DNA of 64,000 nucleotides from Mesobacillus subterraneus (GTDB taxonomy: Bacteria; Bacillota; Bacilli; Bacillales; Cytobacillaceae). The stretch lies in contig NZ_JAMBOF010000006.1 in the NCBI RefSeq assembly GCF_023715485.1, positions 124,001 through 188,000 of the forward strand, given 5' to 3'. Below, one piece after another: positions 1 through 8,842 of the stretch (within the stretch, counting starts at the first letter, position 1; each line of letters opens with the position of its first letter). Below the pieces are notes generated by a model. It saw only the letters and a program-made list of their open reading frames with translations. It made no database searches and had not been told where the DNA came from. The translations under genes and the position numbers were made by a program.

Positions 1-1057
1 TTTCTGCCAGGTCGCCAAGGGAAGCAGCGACATCCTCAGCAAGGTTTTTTCCTTTTATATGGATATCAATGATCTCTCTTCTTCCTTTAGTATCAGGGAG
101 AGGAACATTAAATGAAAAATCGATCCGGCCTGGACGCAGGAAAGCATCATCAAGCATATCCTTCCGATTGGTCGCTGCGATAAAGAGAATACCGTCATTA
201 GCATGGCCGCCGTCTAACTGTACTAGGAGCTCAGTCAATGTCTTTTCTCCTTCTTCTCCGCCGTGAGGCTTACGCTTTCCTGCCAATGCATCAACTTCAT
301 CTATAAAGATAACTGCTGGGCCTTGCTTGCGTGCGCTTTGGAACAAGCTCCGTACGCGGGACGCACCAACACCAATAAACATTTCATTGAAAGCAGAACC
401 GCTAGAAGAGAAGAAGTTCGCATTCAATTCGCGTGCGATTGCCTGGGCAAGCAATGTTTTGCCGGTTCCAGGAGGTCCGTATAATAGAATCCCCTTAGGA
501 GGCTTAATGCCCATCTTTGCTGATCTTTCAGGGTTCTTCAGGATAGATAATGTCTGAAGAATTTCTTCTTTCATTTCATCCTGGAGTCCGCCAACATCAG
601 CTAATGTGATAGAGGGCTTTGGACTTGGCTTAGTAAGACTGTTCTTCATCCTGTTGCCAGTCCCAATGCCGCCTGTCTTCTTCTGGATGACATATACTGT
701 ACCCATTAGCAGTAACAGGACGCCGCCAAGGAGCCATGCGCCATATTTGCTGTTGTTCATATATTCATAACTAATATTATTTTTTTCTACTAATTTATCA
801 ACCATCTGGCTTCCTGGGGGAACTTGGGAAACATATTTACCATCTTTTGTTTCTAAAACAAGAGTCCCGTCCATATTTTCAGTGAGGGTAGCTTTTTCTC
901 CACCGAGGTTTTCTATAGTCTTAACCATCGAAGAGAAAGGGATTGATATCTTTTCTTCTGTATTTTGAACAAGAATTGTAGCTGCTATCGTCAATATCAC
1001 CATAAACGCCGCAAAAAGCGGTAGAATCTTAGAAACAAATTTTGGATTTGAATTCAT
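1..1057 (-). CDS. FtsH-like membrane AAA+ ATPase/protease, 3' end beyond window
   Basis: The reverse strand reads open from ATG at 1057 (AAGGAGC ribosome binding site) to the window edge, about 352 codons. An N-terminal membrane segment (about residues 7-24) and a second at about 112-128 frame an extracytoplasmic loop, as in FtsH. The AAA module follows: Walker A GPPGTGKT, a pore-loop region MFIGVGASR, Walker B VIFIDEVDAL and a second-region-of-homology stretch ending in FLRPGRID. FtsH proteins degrade membrane and short-lived cytosolic proteins. The zinc-protease domain with HEXXH would lie outside the window, so proteolytic activity cannot be confirmed. The linker between the second membrane segment and the AAA module is KNSLTKPSPKPSITLADVGG, close to the usual FtsH linker. 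It may be a paralogue of the housekeeping FtsH. It is divergent from the MFS gene at 1386. Confidence 0.85.
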   Translation of the reverse strand, partial: MNSNPKFVSKILPLFAAFMVILTIAATILVQNTEEKISIPFSSMVKTIENLGGEKATLTENMDGTLVLETKDGKYVSQVPPGSQMVDKLVEKNNISYEYMNNSKYGAWLLGGVLLLLMGTVYVIQKKTGGIGTGNRMKNSLTKPSPKPSITLADVGGLQDEMKEEILQTLSILKNPERSAKMGIKPPKGILLYGPPGTGKTLLAQAIARELNANFFSSSGSAFNEMFIGVGASRVRSLFQSARKQGPAVIFIDEVDALAGKRKPHGGEEGEKTLTELLVQLDGGHANDGILFIAATNRKDMLDDAFLRPGRIDFSFNVPLPDTKGRREIIDIHIKGKNLAEDVAASLGDLAE

Positions 1058-1174
1058 GCTTTCAGCTCCTTATCGAATCTATATACCATTATAAGTAATA
1101 TTAATAGGTTATGAATGGGTAAATTGAAATACAAACGATGGTAAATATATGAAAATATGAGCCAAAAGGTTTAA

Positions 1175-1354
1175 AAGCCCTGTCAATACGGGTATAGTCG
1201 CTATTTTGGTATTAGAGGTTGGGAAATTTACTATGAACAAAATGTGACAATTAAAGATAAAGGAAAAAAATGTTATTTTTTATCGAATCGTTACTTGAAA
1301 CTTTTGGAAGGTAAAGATAGGATGAAGAGAGAATTAGTTAAGGAAAAGTTCTGA
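1175..1354 (+). other. Open 59-codon stretch without a start codon, possible gene remnant
   Basis: This occupies the 328-base gap between the FtsH-like gene and the MFS gene. One forward frame stays open from just after TAA at 1172 to TGA at 1352. It reads like a lysine/tyrosine-rich protein tail (…WEIYYEQN…CYFLSNRYLKLLEGK…). There is no ATG, GTG or TTG with a ribosome binding site upstream of most of it. It is either a decayed C-terminal fragment of a lost gene or a chance open frame. No other structure was seen in this gap. Confidence 0.2.
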
Positions 1355-1385
1355 CAACTATTGTCTGCGCTCAGGAGGGGTCTTT

Positions 1386-2630
1386 TTGAAGGGATGGAAA
1401 AATCCCATATTATTGATTCTTGGAATAGGGATTTCAAACATTGGTAATTGGATTTATTTTGTTGCTATTAATTTGTTGGTGTTGAAATTGACAGGCTCAG
1501 CTGCCGCGATTGCCGGACTGTTCATAATCAGGCCCCTGGCTATACTGCTTACTAACACTTGGGCTGGCAGTGTGATCGACAGGGTGAATAAACGGAAATT
1601 AATGATTTACATCGATATCATCCGAGGCGTCTCAATTGCCGTAATACCGCTTTTCACATCATTAATTCCAATCTATATCATTATGTTTTTGACTAACGTA
1701 GCAGGGGCATTTTTTGGTCCTACCTCAGAAACATATATAACTAAATTGATCCCCGCAGAAAAGAGGAAGCGCTTCAATTCTATGTTTTCTTTTGCCACCT
1801 CAGGTGCCATGCTAATTGGGCCCAGCGTGTCAGGACTTTTGATTATGTATGGAAGTATCAATACAAGCATCTACGTTAACGCTGTGACATTCTTTTTCTG
1901 CGCAGCAGCTATATACTTTCTGCCTGATGTGGACGGTAATCAAGGAAAAGAGCAATACAGAGATCGTATCACAGTAAAAATGATCTCGAATGACTGGAAA
2001 GCTGTGATTGATTTTGGCAGGACAGCAGTTGGTTTTATGCTCGTATTCCTGATTTTCCAGTTCATTATGTTAATATCTTTTGCCCTTGATTCTCAGGAAG
2101 TCACATTTATCCAGCAGGTAGTTGGATTATCTGAGAAGAATTACGGTTTATTAGTCAGTCTTACAGGTGCGGGATATGTGGCTGGTTCATTTGCAGTCGC
2201 GTCATTGGCTAATCGGTTATCAGTCAAATTACTGATCGGAATGGGTTCTTTTTTGTCTGTCGCCGGTTATGTTATGTTTTACATTGCTTCCTCCGGTACT
2301 GTTCCATTGGCTGTCATTGGCTTTATCATAATCGGATTCTTTTCACCTTTTTCATTTACAGGATACACGACCTTTTTCCAAAATAATGTGCCTGTTGACT
2401 TAATGGGAAGGTTCAGCAGCGCATTTGCATTCTTTCAGGCAATCTTACAAATTGTATTAACATTGTTATTGGGCTATCTTGCTGAAGCATTACACCTGCA
2501 GACAGTCAGCATTGTCTTTGCAGTCATAGCTTTATTGCTGGCAGCCTTCCTGACTTTAGTTGTTTTCATGCAGTCTAAACAAAATCTTTTTGTTTTAGAT
2601 GCAGAAACGAACCTTACCGAAAAGGGGTAG
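1386..2630 (+). CDS. MFS transporter, DHA3/macrolide-exporter type
   Basis: A 414-residue protein with about twelve hydrophobic segments and the basic inter-helix loop DRVNKRKLM after TM2-3 typical of the major facilitator superfamily. Resemblance to the MefA/DHA3 group (drug or metabolite export by proton antiport) is inferred from the N-terminal SNIGNWIYFVAINLLVLKLT pattern. The substrate is unknown. The start is TTG at 1386, with AGGAGGGG 6-7 bases upstream. The gene is alone on its strand and ends in a hairpin shared with the convergent corA gene. Confidence 0.85.
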   Translation: MKGWKNPILLILGIGISNIGNWIYFVAINLLVLKLTGSAAAIAGLFIIRPLAILLTNTWAGSVIDRVNKRKLMIYIDIIRGVSIAVIPLFTSLIPIYIIMFLTNVAGAFFGPTSETYITKLIPAEKRKRFNSMFSFATSGAMLIGPSVSGLLIMYGSINTSIYVNAVTFFFCAAAIYFLPDVDGNQGKEQYRDRITVKMISNDWKAVIDFGRTAVGFMLVFLIFQFIMLISFALDSQEVTFIQQVVGLSEKNYGLLVSLTGAGYVAGSFAVASLANRLSVKLLIGMGSFLSVAGYVMFYIASSGTVPLAVIGFIIIGFFSPFSFTGYTTFFQNNVPVDLMGRFSSAFAFFQAILQIVLTLLLGYLAEALHLQTVSIVFAVIALLLAAFLTLVVFMQSKQNLFVLDAETNLTEKG

Positions 2631-2633
2631 AAC

Positions 2634-2673
2634 AAAAAGCTGTACAGGCCATCGTGGCTTGCACAGCTTTTTT
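2634..2673. terminator. Bidirectional terminator between MFS and corA
   Basis: The arms AAAAAGCTGT and ACAGCTTTTTT, with inner CAGGCC/GTGGCTTG pairing, form a hairpin with T/A tracts on both sides. It sits between two convergent genes and overlaps the corA stop codon. Confidence 0.85.
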
Positions 2674-3625
2674 AATTGTCATATTTCTTGCCCCACCAGC
2701 CCTTAGCCCGAAAAAAATAGGCAATACTTGCTCCAATGCCGAACATCAACAAAAGTGCATATGCGTAGCCAAAACTCCATTTTAGTTCGGGCATTGTCTC
2801 AAAATTCATCCCATAAAGGCCCGCAATAAATGTCATTGGGAGGAAAATGGCGCTAACAAGTGTCAATGTTTTCATTATTGAGTTGGCATGATCTGACTTA
2901 AGAGTCATCTGCAAATTGAAGATACTGTTAAGAGACTCTTTGAATGTGTCCAAAGCATTGACGACTCTTGAATAACTGTTGTTTAAATCTTTGAAATATA
3001 AGGCTGTGTCTGTATCGACAAACTTCAACTCATTTCTTGAAATGATGGTCATTACCTGATCCTGAGCCTCAATTGTTTGTCTTAATTCATGGAGGGCAGA
3101 CTTCCAGCGATGAATGCTTCGGGCGATTCCATTTGCAAAAGGTCTGTCAAAAACTTCACGTTCTAAAGCTTGGATTTCATCTGCTATCCTATCTATCATC
3201 TTTAAATCAACTGAAGATACTTTGTCAAATATATGGTAGAGGACCTTCCCCGAAGTTTCCATAAATTCTGGATGCTCCTGAAAAAGATGTTTTAGCTGGG
3301 CTAAAAGATCGATATTTTCATCTTCTTTAGTGATGACATAGTTTTCACCGATTAATATTGTAATTTTTGCTTGAGTGTAATCATTCTGAATCGCAAACAA
3401 AGAAATAATAGCTTCATTATTAAATACATCAATTTTGGGTATGTCACTAAATTGTTCTAGTCCTCTTTTGGCAAGAGGGTGAATATCCATTGATTTGATC
3501 AACTCATTAAATTTTTCTTTATTCGAAGGGTCAAAGTGAACCCAGATTGTATCGTTAGAAATCGAGGGAAGGGAATAGGCCTGCTCGTTGATTACTGATT
3601 TACTTGTTTCATCATAGCGAAGCAT
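2672..3625 (-). CDS. corA: CorA family divalent-cation transporter
   Basis: A 317-residue protein with the CorA layout: a long acidic and helical cytoplasmic N-terminal domain, then two C-terminal membrane helices with the signature YGMN at the end of TM1 and MPEL in the periplasmic loop. The tail is basic (FFRAKGWWGKK). CorA proteins form pentameric channels for Mg2+ and sometimes Co2+ or Ni2+. Two further CorA-family genes lie at 20294 and 22783. This one resembles the 22783 copy most, sharing GMNF…MPEL…FGY and the GWW/GWF tail. No Mg2+ riboswitch was recognised upstream. The start at 3625 is ATG after a purine-rich AAAGGGGC region. Confidence 0.9.
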   Translation of the reverse strand: MLRYDETSKSVINEQAYSLPSISNDTIWVHFDPSNKEKFNELIKSMDIHPLAKRGLEQFSDIPKIDVFNNEAIISLFAIQNDYTQAKITILIGENYVITKEDENIDLLAQLKHLFQEHPEFMETSGKVLYHIFDKVSSVDLKMIDRIADEIQALEREVFDRPFANGIARSIHRWKSALHELRQTIEAQDQVMTIISRNELKFVDTDTALYFKDLNNSYSRVVNALDTFKESLNSIFNLQMTLKSDHANSIMKTLTLVSAIFLPMTFIAGLYGMNFETMPELKWSFGYAYALLLMFGIGASIAYFFRAKGWWGKKYDN

Positions 3626-3669
3626 ACTACTGCCCCTTTCACTTTTAATATCGTATTGGGTTCAAGTTC

Positions 3670-3870
3670 TTTTGACAAAGCTGTGTTTAAGGTCATTTTT
3701 GAATTTCAGCACCTGTTGATTGGAGCGGAGGGCAATCGACTCCTGCGTGATCAGCGGCCCAGGTGAGACCCCGCAGGAGCAAAGCGACGAGGAGGCTCAC
3801 CGGACGCCCCGCGGAAAGCGAGTGACCGGAGCGGAAATCAACAGTATAATTTATAACAGCTTTTGACAAA
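3670..3870 (-). repeat. Dispersed intergenic repeat, copy 1 (reverse orientation)
   Basis: The core at 3713-3844 is bounded by CTGTTGATT and the inverted AATCAACAG. Inside it, CTCCTGCGGGG and CCACGCAGGAG-type arms form a hairpin, and CGCTTTCCGCGGGG and GAGCCTCCTCGTCGC are shared nearly base for base with copies at 9219 and 33761. Outer arms around GACAAAGCTGTGTTTAA and TTATAACAGCTTTTGAC extend the inverted repeat. An open frame of 64 codons runs through it, but the conservation is at DNA level and no ribosome binding site supports translation. The rest of the 3626-4061 gap is AT-rich and holds nothing else I can name. Confidence 0.85.
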
Positions 3871-4061
3871 AAAAGCCGAAAAACCAATAAAATTCAAGTG
3901 TATGTAAATGAGTCTTAATTACAAATAGAATTACCGATTTCATAGAAATTATTCGAAACAGTTCATTTACTTCGTTATAACAAGATCCTTTTAACTAAAT
4001 ACATAAAAATCCTTAAATAGTTGAAAATACAATTGATTGAATTTCTGGAAATGAATTTTTT

Positions 4062-4607
4062 TTGAGCTTTACTAGGAATGCCGTAGCGAAAGGGGTGGAG
4101 ATTTTGTTTCATGCTGCAGTTTTAGCTGGTGGGGTCCTGCTTTCGATAAAACGGGGCAAATGGCAAAAGTGGCGGGAGTATTTGCCGACTTTTTATTACT
4201 GGGCTTTATTCAGTTGCTTCTATGAATATATTGCTTACATAGGCAACAAACATTTATGGGAGTTCGAGAAAAATTTTGTCAGCCTTTTCGTTACGGAAAC
4301 CATGTATACATTTGTATTTTATCCGAGCATGATCATTTTGTTTTTGGGAAACTTTCCAGAGGAGAAAAGGAAGAAAATCTGGCATTACATCAAGTGGGTC
4401 TCATTATCGGTACTTATTGAGGCGATTGCTTTAAGATTTGGTGCTATCAAGTTTTCACATGGATGGTCAATGGTTTGGGAGGTTTTTTTCTACAGTACAA
4501 TGTATCCTATGCTCCGTCTCCATTACAAAAATCCTTTAATTGCCCTGGTACTATCGGTTTTCTTTGTCCTGTTTTATTTGATCATTTTTGATTACCACCT
4601 TGTTTGA
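4062..4607 (+). CDS. CBO0543-type multi-helix membrane protein
   Basis: A protein of up to 181 residues with about five hydrophobic segments. It has the aromatic-rich pattern of a family of small Firmicute membrane proteins with no known function (CBO0543 type). The 170-residue protein at 23899 is a paralogue in topology and motifs: KWREYLPTFYYW matches KWKEFYPTIQFY, and SHGWSMVWEVFFYS matches NNGWDLFNSAYFN. The start is uncertain. TTG 4062 has a weak ribosome binding site, while AAAGGGGTGGAG around 4088-4099 could drive an in-frame TTG near 4104. It stands alone between a repeat and the glycosylation genes. Confidence 0.7.
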   Translation: MSFTRNAVAKGVEILFHAAVLAGGVLLSIKRGKWQKWREYLPTFYYWALFSCFYEYIAYIGNKHLWEFEKNFVSLFVTETMYTFVFYPSMIILFLGNFPEEKRKKIWHYIKWVSLSVLIEAIALRFGAIKFSHGWSMVWEVFFYSTMYPMLRLHYKNPLIALVLSVFFVLFYLIIFDYHLV

Positions 4608-4691
4608 AAACCGGGATTTATATCCACAAAGAAAAGTTTCCAAAAGCTCTCAAACTTAATTAAGCAAATATGATATTTGAGGTGTGATGTT

Positions 4692-6365
4692 TTGTCTTAC
4701 ATGCAGGATAAAGAGCGACGTTTGATCGTGGCAGCATTAATCGCGATTGCTCTCTTTCTATCCCCATATTTCATTCTGGGAGACAATGCCCATATCCGGG
4801 TCCATGACAATCTAGATTCAAATTTGGCATGGTATAAGTTACTTGCAGAGAGTGGACAGATAGCAGGGTCTGTCACAGCGGAAATCCCTCAGGTAATCAA
4901 TGGACTACCAAGGAACGCTTTTGGCACAGAATATACATTGATTGTTTGGCTTTACGCCTGGTTCCCAACAATGGTGGCTTATGGATTAAGCCAGGCAATT
5001 ACCAGGTTCGTTGCATTTTTAGGAATGTTTTTGTTGCTGAAGAAACATTTCATCCATAATGATGACAGTGGAATTATAAGAGTCGGCGTCTCGCTTGCCT
5101 TTGCGCTTACTCCATTTTGGCCATCAGGAATGCTGAGTACTTTAGGTATGCCATTGGCACTCTGGGCTTTCTTGAATATTAGGAAAGGTGAGAAAGCTTG
5201 GTCTAATTATCTTGTTTTGACCCTACTGCCATTCTATTCGAGCATCGTATTGGGATTTTTCTTTTTCCTTAGCGCTATGGGCCTCTTTTGGCTGAGCGAT
5301 GTAGTAAGGAGAAAGGGCTGGAACTGGCGGTTCTTCCTGGCTATTGCTTATATGACCCTAGTATATTTCGTTACGGATTATCGTCTGGTTTATTCATTTC
5401 TTTTTGATGATGAACCGAATAGCAGAGATGAATATTTCCATGCCCGGCTGAGCTTTGGACATTCATTAAGACTTACGTTTAAAAACTTTATCCTCGGTCA
5501 TCACCATGCAATGACCGTCCATACTGTGATCATTCTGCCAGTCATAATTGGGGCCATTCTTTTTATTTCGAAAAAAAGAATCTGGAAAATGGAAAAGTCT
5601 TTTGTTTTTTTGTTTATCCTCAATTTTATCCTGTCAGCATGGTATGCGTTTTGGTTTTACAAGGGCTGGCTTCCGCTGACAGAAAAATTCCACTTTCTTG
5701 ATACATTTAATTTTGCCAGATATCATTTTATGCGCCCGCTTATCATTTATATTCTCTTTGCAGCAGGACTGAGTATCCTTTGGAATCAGGGAAGACTTTG
5801 GCAAAAAGCAGTACCCTTTTTGATAGCAGCGCAAATCCTGCTTCTGGGATTGACGAATGAAGAAATCGTTTACTCGAATAAGCCCAGTGTAAAAGAGTTT
5901 TATGCGGAAGAGCAATTCAAAGAAATCAAAGAACACATTGGCAGAGATCATAAAAGTTACCGAATTGCCAGCATTGGATTACATCCAGCCATCGCGCAGT
6001 ATAATGGCTTTTACACCCTTGATACCTATAACAACTTTTATCCATTGACATATAAGTACCAGTTCAGAGAAATCATTGAAAATGAACTTGAGAAAAGTAA
6101 AAAAATACGGATTTATTTCGATGAGTGGGGCGGCCGCTGCTACCTTTTTACAGCTGAGCTTGGCAAACATTATATGTTTAAGAAAACGTCCAAAAAACGA
6201 ATCAAGGAATTAGACCTAAACCTGAAACCGTTTAAACAGATGGGTGGAGAATACATAATCTCATCTGTACCGATTGACAATGCATCGGATAATGGCCTCC
6301 AGTTTGAGAAGGTATTCGATTCAAAGTCAAGCGCATGGAAAATCTACCTCTATGAAGTTTTATAG
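4692..6365 (+). CDS. ykoS: YkoS-like DUF6044 polytopic membrane protein, probable lipid-linked sugar transferase
   Basis: A protein of 557 residues from TTG 4692 (GAGGTG 7 bases upstream; ATG 4701 and TTG 4677 are alternatives). About eleven hydrophobic segments fill residues 10-400 and are followed by a soluble C-terminal domain. Early motifs include DNLDSNLAWYKLL and AFGTEYTL, an acidic loop arrangement like that of GT-C glycosyltransferases and YfhO. In B. subtilis ykoS lies beside the GT2 gene ykoT, and the related YfhO transfers GlcNAc to lipoteichoic acid in a CsbB-GtcA-YfhO pathway. The following genes here encode the GT2 and GtrA partners, so this protein is inferred to move a sugar from undecaprenyl phosphate to an envelope polymer. 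The acceptor and the sugar are not visible from sequence. Confidence 0.75.
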   Translation: MSYMQDKERRLIVAALIAIALFLSPYFILGDNAHIRVHDNLDSNLAWYKLLAESGQIAGSVTAEIPQVINGLPRNAFGTEYTLIVWLYAWFPTMVAYGLSQAITRFVAFLGMFLLLKKHFIHNDDSGIIRVGVSLAFALTPFWPSGMLSTLGMPLALWAFLNIRKGEKAWSNYLVLTLLPFYSSIVLGFFFFLSAMGLFWLSDVVRRKGWNWRFFLAIAYMTLVYFVTDYRLVYSFLFDDEPNSRDEYFHARLSFGHSLRLTFKNFILGHHHAMTVHTVIILPVIIGAILFISKKRIWKMEKSFVFLFILNFILSAWYAFWFYKGWLPLTEKFHFLDTFNFARYHFMRPLIIYILFAAGLSILWNQGRLWQKAVPFLIAAQILLLGLTNEEIVYSNKPSVKEFYAEEQFKEIKEHIGRDHKSYRIASIGLHPAIAQYNGFYTLDTYNNFYPLTYKYQFREIIENELEKSKKIRIYFDEWGGRCYLFTAELGKHYMFKKTSKKRIKELDLNLKPFKQMGGEYIISSVPIDNASDNGLQFEKVFDSKSSAWKIYLYEVL

Positions 6366-6384
6366 CAGCAGGGAGGATACAGCA

Positions 6385-7422
6385 ATGAATATACCAATAT
6401 TGACAATAGTTGTTCCTAGTTACAATGAAGAAGAAGTGTTAAGCGAGACAATTATACAGTTAAAATCTGTTATGAATTACATGATCTCTAACCTTATTGT
6501 TTCTGATAAAAGTAAAATCCTTTTCGTGGATGACGGCAGCAAAGACAGGACTTGGGAATTAATTTACAAGGAGAGTCTCAATAGTGAGACAGTGAAAGGA
6601 TTAAAACTGTCCAGGAATGTAGGACACCAAAACGCTTTGCTTGCGGGACTGTTTTCAGCAAAGGATGCTTCCGATTGTCTTGTAACAATTGATGCAGATC
6701 TGCAGGATGACGTAAATGCCATTGTGGAAATGGTCAAGAAGTATATAGAGGGGTATGAGGTGGTATATGGAGTCCGCAGCAAAAGGGATAGTGACACCAT
6801 TTTTAAAAGGGTTACTGCCGAAAGCTTTTATAAGTTGATGGACAAACTGGGCGTTAAACTCATCTTCAACCATGCAGATTTTCGCCTGATGAGCAGGCGG
6901 GCTGTGGAGGAACTTGAGCAATTTGCGGAAGCAAACATGTTTCTGCGTGGGATTGTACCGTTGATTGGCTTTCAATCCACTTCCGTTTATTATGAAAGGA
7001 AGGAACGGGCAGCGGGTGAGACGAAGTATCCTTTGAAAAAAATGCTTGCCTTCGCATTTGATGGAATCACTTCGTTTTCTGTAACTCCTATTAGATTTGT
7101 GATGCTGGTCGGCTGTATTTCTTTCTTAGTGAGCCTGGCATTCGGAGTTTATTTTCTTGCTTTGAAATTTTTCGGGAATACAGAGCTTGGATGGACATCG
7201 TTAATAACGTCAATCTGGTTAATTGGCGGTCTGCAGCTGATTGCGCTTGGGTTGGTGGGAGAATATATCGGGAAGATTTATAAGGAAACCAAACGCAGGC
7301 CAAAATACATTGTCGATATCGATTTATTTAATTTTCCTATATCAAGAAAGCTAATGAATACGGAAGGTAGCAAATATGAGCCAATTACCAATGATGCTCG
7401 GAAGCTGGCTGAAAATAACTAA
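6385..7422 (+). CDS. ykoT: YkoT/CsbB-like polyprenyl-phosphate glycosyltransferase (GT2)
   Basis: A 345-residue protein starting at ATG 6385 behind GGGAGG; an in-frame extension back to 6274 overlaps the upstream gene and is unlikely. It carries the GT2 A-type fold signatures VVPSYNEEE, FVDDGSKD, the DxD-containing TIDADLQDD and the mid-domain NMFLRG. A C-terminal pair of membrane helices lies at about 230-310. This matches the DPM1/GtrB/CsbB group, which charges undecaprenyl phosphate with a sugar on the cytoplasmic face. It lies 19 bases after the ykoS-like gene and overlaps the GtrA gene by 47 bases, so the three are almost certainly co-transcribed. Confidence 0.9.
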   Translation: MNIPILTIVVPSYNEEEVLSETIIQLKSVMNYMISNLIVSDKSKILFVDDGSKDRTWELIYKESLNSETVKGLKLSRNVGHQNALLAGLFSAKDASDCLVTIDADLQDDVNAIVEMVKKYIEGYEVVYGVRSKRDSDTIFKRVTAESFYKLMDKLGVKLIFNHADFRLMSRRAVEELEQFAEANMFLRGIVPLIGFQSTSVYYERKERAAGETKYPLKKMLAFAFDGITSFSVTPIRFVMLVGCISFLVSLAFGVYFLALKFFGNTELGWTSLITSIWLIGGLQLIALGLVGEYIGKIYKETKRRPKYIVDIDLFNFPISRKLMNTEGSKYEPITNDARKLAENN

Positions 7423-7864
7423 TCACCTGGCGCTTAAGCTGGCTTCCTTAATAAATCAAAAAAATTCTTTCATCAAATTCCTGTTGGTCGGCTTGTTGAA
7501 TACTATTGTTGGATTAGGCTTTATGTTCTTCCTGAAAAACGGCTTTAACTTGCCATACTGGGTTGCCACATTCACAGGAAACACGCTTGGTGCGGTGGTA
7601 AGCTTCCTTTTAAACAGGAGTTTTACATTTACCAGCTGCGTACCGATAAAGGAAGGGGTACCAAGGTTCGCCGCAGTCATCATTATATGCTATCTTTTTT
7701 CCTTTTCCATCAGCAGACTGCTCGCAGAGTCTTTAACAGACAGAGACTGGCAAATGAATCTAATTTCGAATGATTCACTAGCGATCCTATTAGGTACAGG
7801 AATATATACGATATCTAATTATTTAGGCCAGAAATGGTACGTATTTAAAAAAGGAGCAGCTTAA
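7376..7864 (+). CDS. GtrA family protein, putative flippase for polyprenyl-phosphate sugar
   Basis: A 162-residue protein with four hydrophobic segments and the GtrA hallmarks FIKFLLVGLLNTIVG near residue 34, LGAVVSFLLNRSFTF in the middle and a terminal SNYLGQKWYVFK. GtrA/GtcA proteins are thought to flip undecaprenyl-phosphate sugars to the outer face. ATG 7376 has GGAAGG upstream, and the gene starts 47 bases inside the GT2 gene, consistent with translational coupling. The stop codon falls inside a terminator hairpin, which separates the operon from uppP. Confidence 0.88.
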   Translation: MSQLPMMLGSWLKITNHLALKLASLINQKNSFIKFLLVGLLNTIVGLGFMFFLKNGFNLPYWVATFTGNTLGAVVSFLLNRSFTFTSCVPIKEGVPRFAAVIIICYLFSFSISRLLAESLTDRDWQMNLISNDSLAILLGTGIYTISNYLGQKWYVFKKGAA

Positions 7865-7880
7865 CAGATGCTCCTTTTTT
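7847..7880 (+). terminator. Terminator overlapping the gtrA stop codon
   Basis: AAAAAAGGAGCA (7847-7858) and TGCTCCTTTTTT (7869-7880) form a perfect 12-bp stem ending in T residues. The gtrA TAA lies in the loop. Confidence 0.88.
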
Positions 7881-7957
7881 GGTTGACTAAAGTGGCAAAA
7901 AAGTATAAAAAGAAATGAGGCGCGTTGCAATTATTAAAACAGAGGAGCAATTTGCAA

Positions 7958-8785
7958 ATGGATTTATGGGAGTTATTCGTAGCATTTATTCTTGGTTTAG
8001 TAGAAGGGTTAACAGAATTTGCTCCGGTTTCATCTACCGGGCATATGATCATTGTGGATGATCTTTTGCTTCATTCGAAGGAACTATTTACAGAGCCTGT
8101 GGCCAATACTTTTAAAGTAGTAATCCAGCTTGGTTCGATATTGGCCGTAGTCATCGTTTTTAAAGACAGGTTCATGAACCTGCTGGGATTAAATAAAAAA
8201 GAATCCTTCGGAGATTCGACTGGCAGATTGAGCCTGTCAAAAGTAATTGTTGGCTTGATTCCTGCCGGTGTTACTGGAGTTCTGTTTGAGGATTATATCG
8301 ATGAACATTTATTCTTTGTTGAAACGGTAATCATCGGTCTCGTTGTCGGGGCCATCCTTTTAATTGTTGCCGACCGTTTGCAGCCTAAAAATCTCAAAAC
8401 GGAAGATGTTGACCAAATCACCTATAAACAAGCGTTAGGTGTTGGACTGTTTCAATGTCTTGGTTTATGGCCTGGTTTTTCCCGTTCTGGCTCTACGATT
8501 GCCGGCGGGGTCCTGCTCAGCATGAGCCACCGTGCGGCTTCAGATTTCACTTTCATCATGGCCGTACCAATCATGCTTGGCGCAAGCGGTATCTCTCTAT
8601 TAAAAAATTGGGAGTTTTTTACGCTCGATGCGCTGCCGTTTTTCATCGTCGGTTTCCTTAGTGCATTTGTTTTCGCTTTGATTTTCATCAAATTCTTTTT
8701 GAAGTTAATCAACAAAATTAAATTAGTGCCATTTGCGATTTACCGAATCATATTGGCAGCTTTGATTTATTTCATTTTTCTTTAA
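7958..8785 (+). CDS. uppP: Undecaprenyl-diphosphatase UppP (BacA)
   Basis: A 275-residue integral membrane enzyme that removes a phosphate from undecaprenyl pyrophosphate, recycling the lipid carrier for peptidoglycan and other wall polymers and giving some bacitracin resistance. Family motifs are present: the glutamate-rich LGLVEGLTEFAPVSSTGHM near the N-terminus and PGFSRSGSTI in the second half. ATG 7958 is preferred because GAGGAG sits about 10 bases upstream and the family usually begins at this MDxWxL position. A TTGACT/TATAAA pair with a short 15-base spacer at 7883-7909 may be its promoter. It follows a gene set that uses the same lipid carrier. Confidence 0.93.
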   Translation: MDLWELFVAFILGLVEGLTEFAPVSSTGHMIIVDDLLLHSKELFTEPVANTFKVVIQLGSILAVVIVFKDRFMNLLGLNKKESFGDSTGRLSLSKVIVGLIPAGVTGVLFEDYIDEHLFFVETVIIGLVVGAILLIVADRLQPKNLKTEDVDQITYKQALGVGLFQCLGLWPGFSRSGSTIAGGVLLSMSHRAASDFTFIMAVPIMLGASGISLLKNWEFFTLDALPFFIVGFLSAFVFALIFIKFFLKLINKIKLVPFAIYRIILAALIYFIFL

Positions 8786-8790
8786 ATTGA

Positions 8791-8826
8791 AAAGGAAAAG
8801 GCCATTAAGAGCCTTTTCCTTTTTTT
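8791..8826. terminator. Bidirectional terminator after uppP
   Basis: AAAGGAAAAGGC (8791-8802) pairs with GCCTTTTCCTTT (8811-8822) and is followed by Ts. It lies between uppP and the convergent 50-codon gene and could serve both. Confidence 0.85.
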
Positions 8827-8842
8827 ACGTTTACAAATCTCC

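Noticed and set aside
3693-3887. 64-codon reverse frame over repeat copy 1, and similar frames over copy 3 (33615-33933)
   Set aside because: They are by-products of the GC-rich repeat. The copies are conserved as DNA with an internal hairpin, and no ribosome binding site is present.
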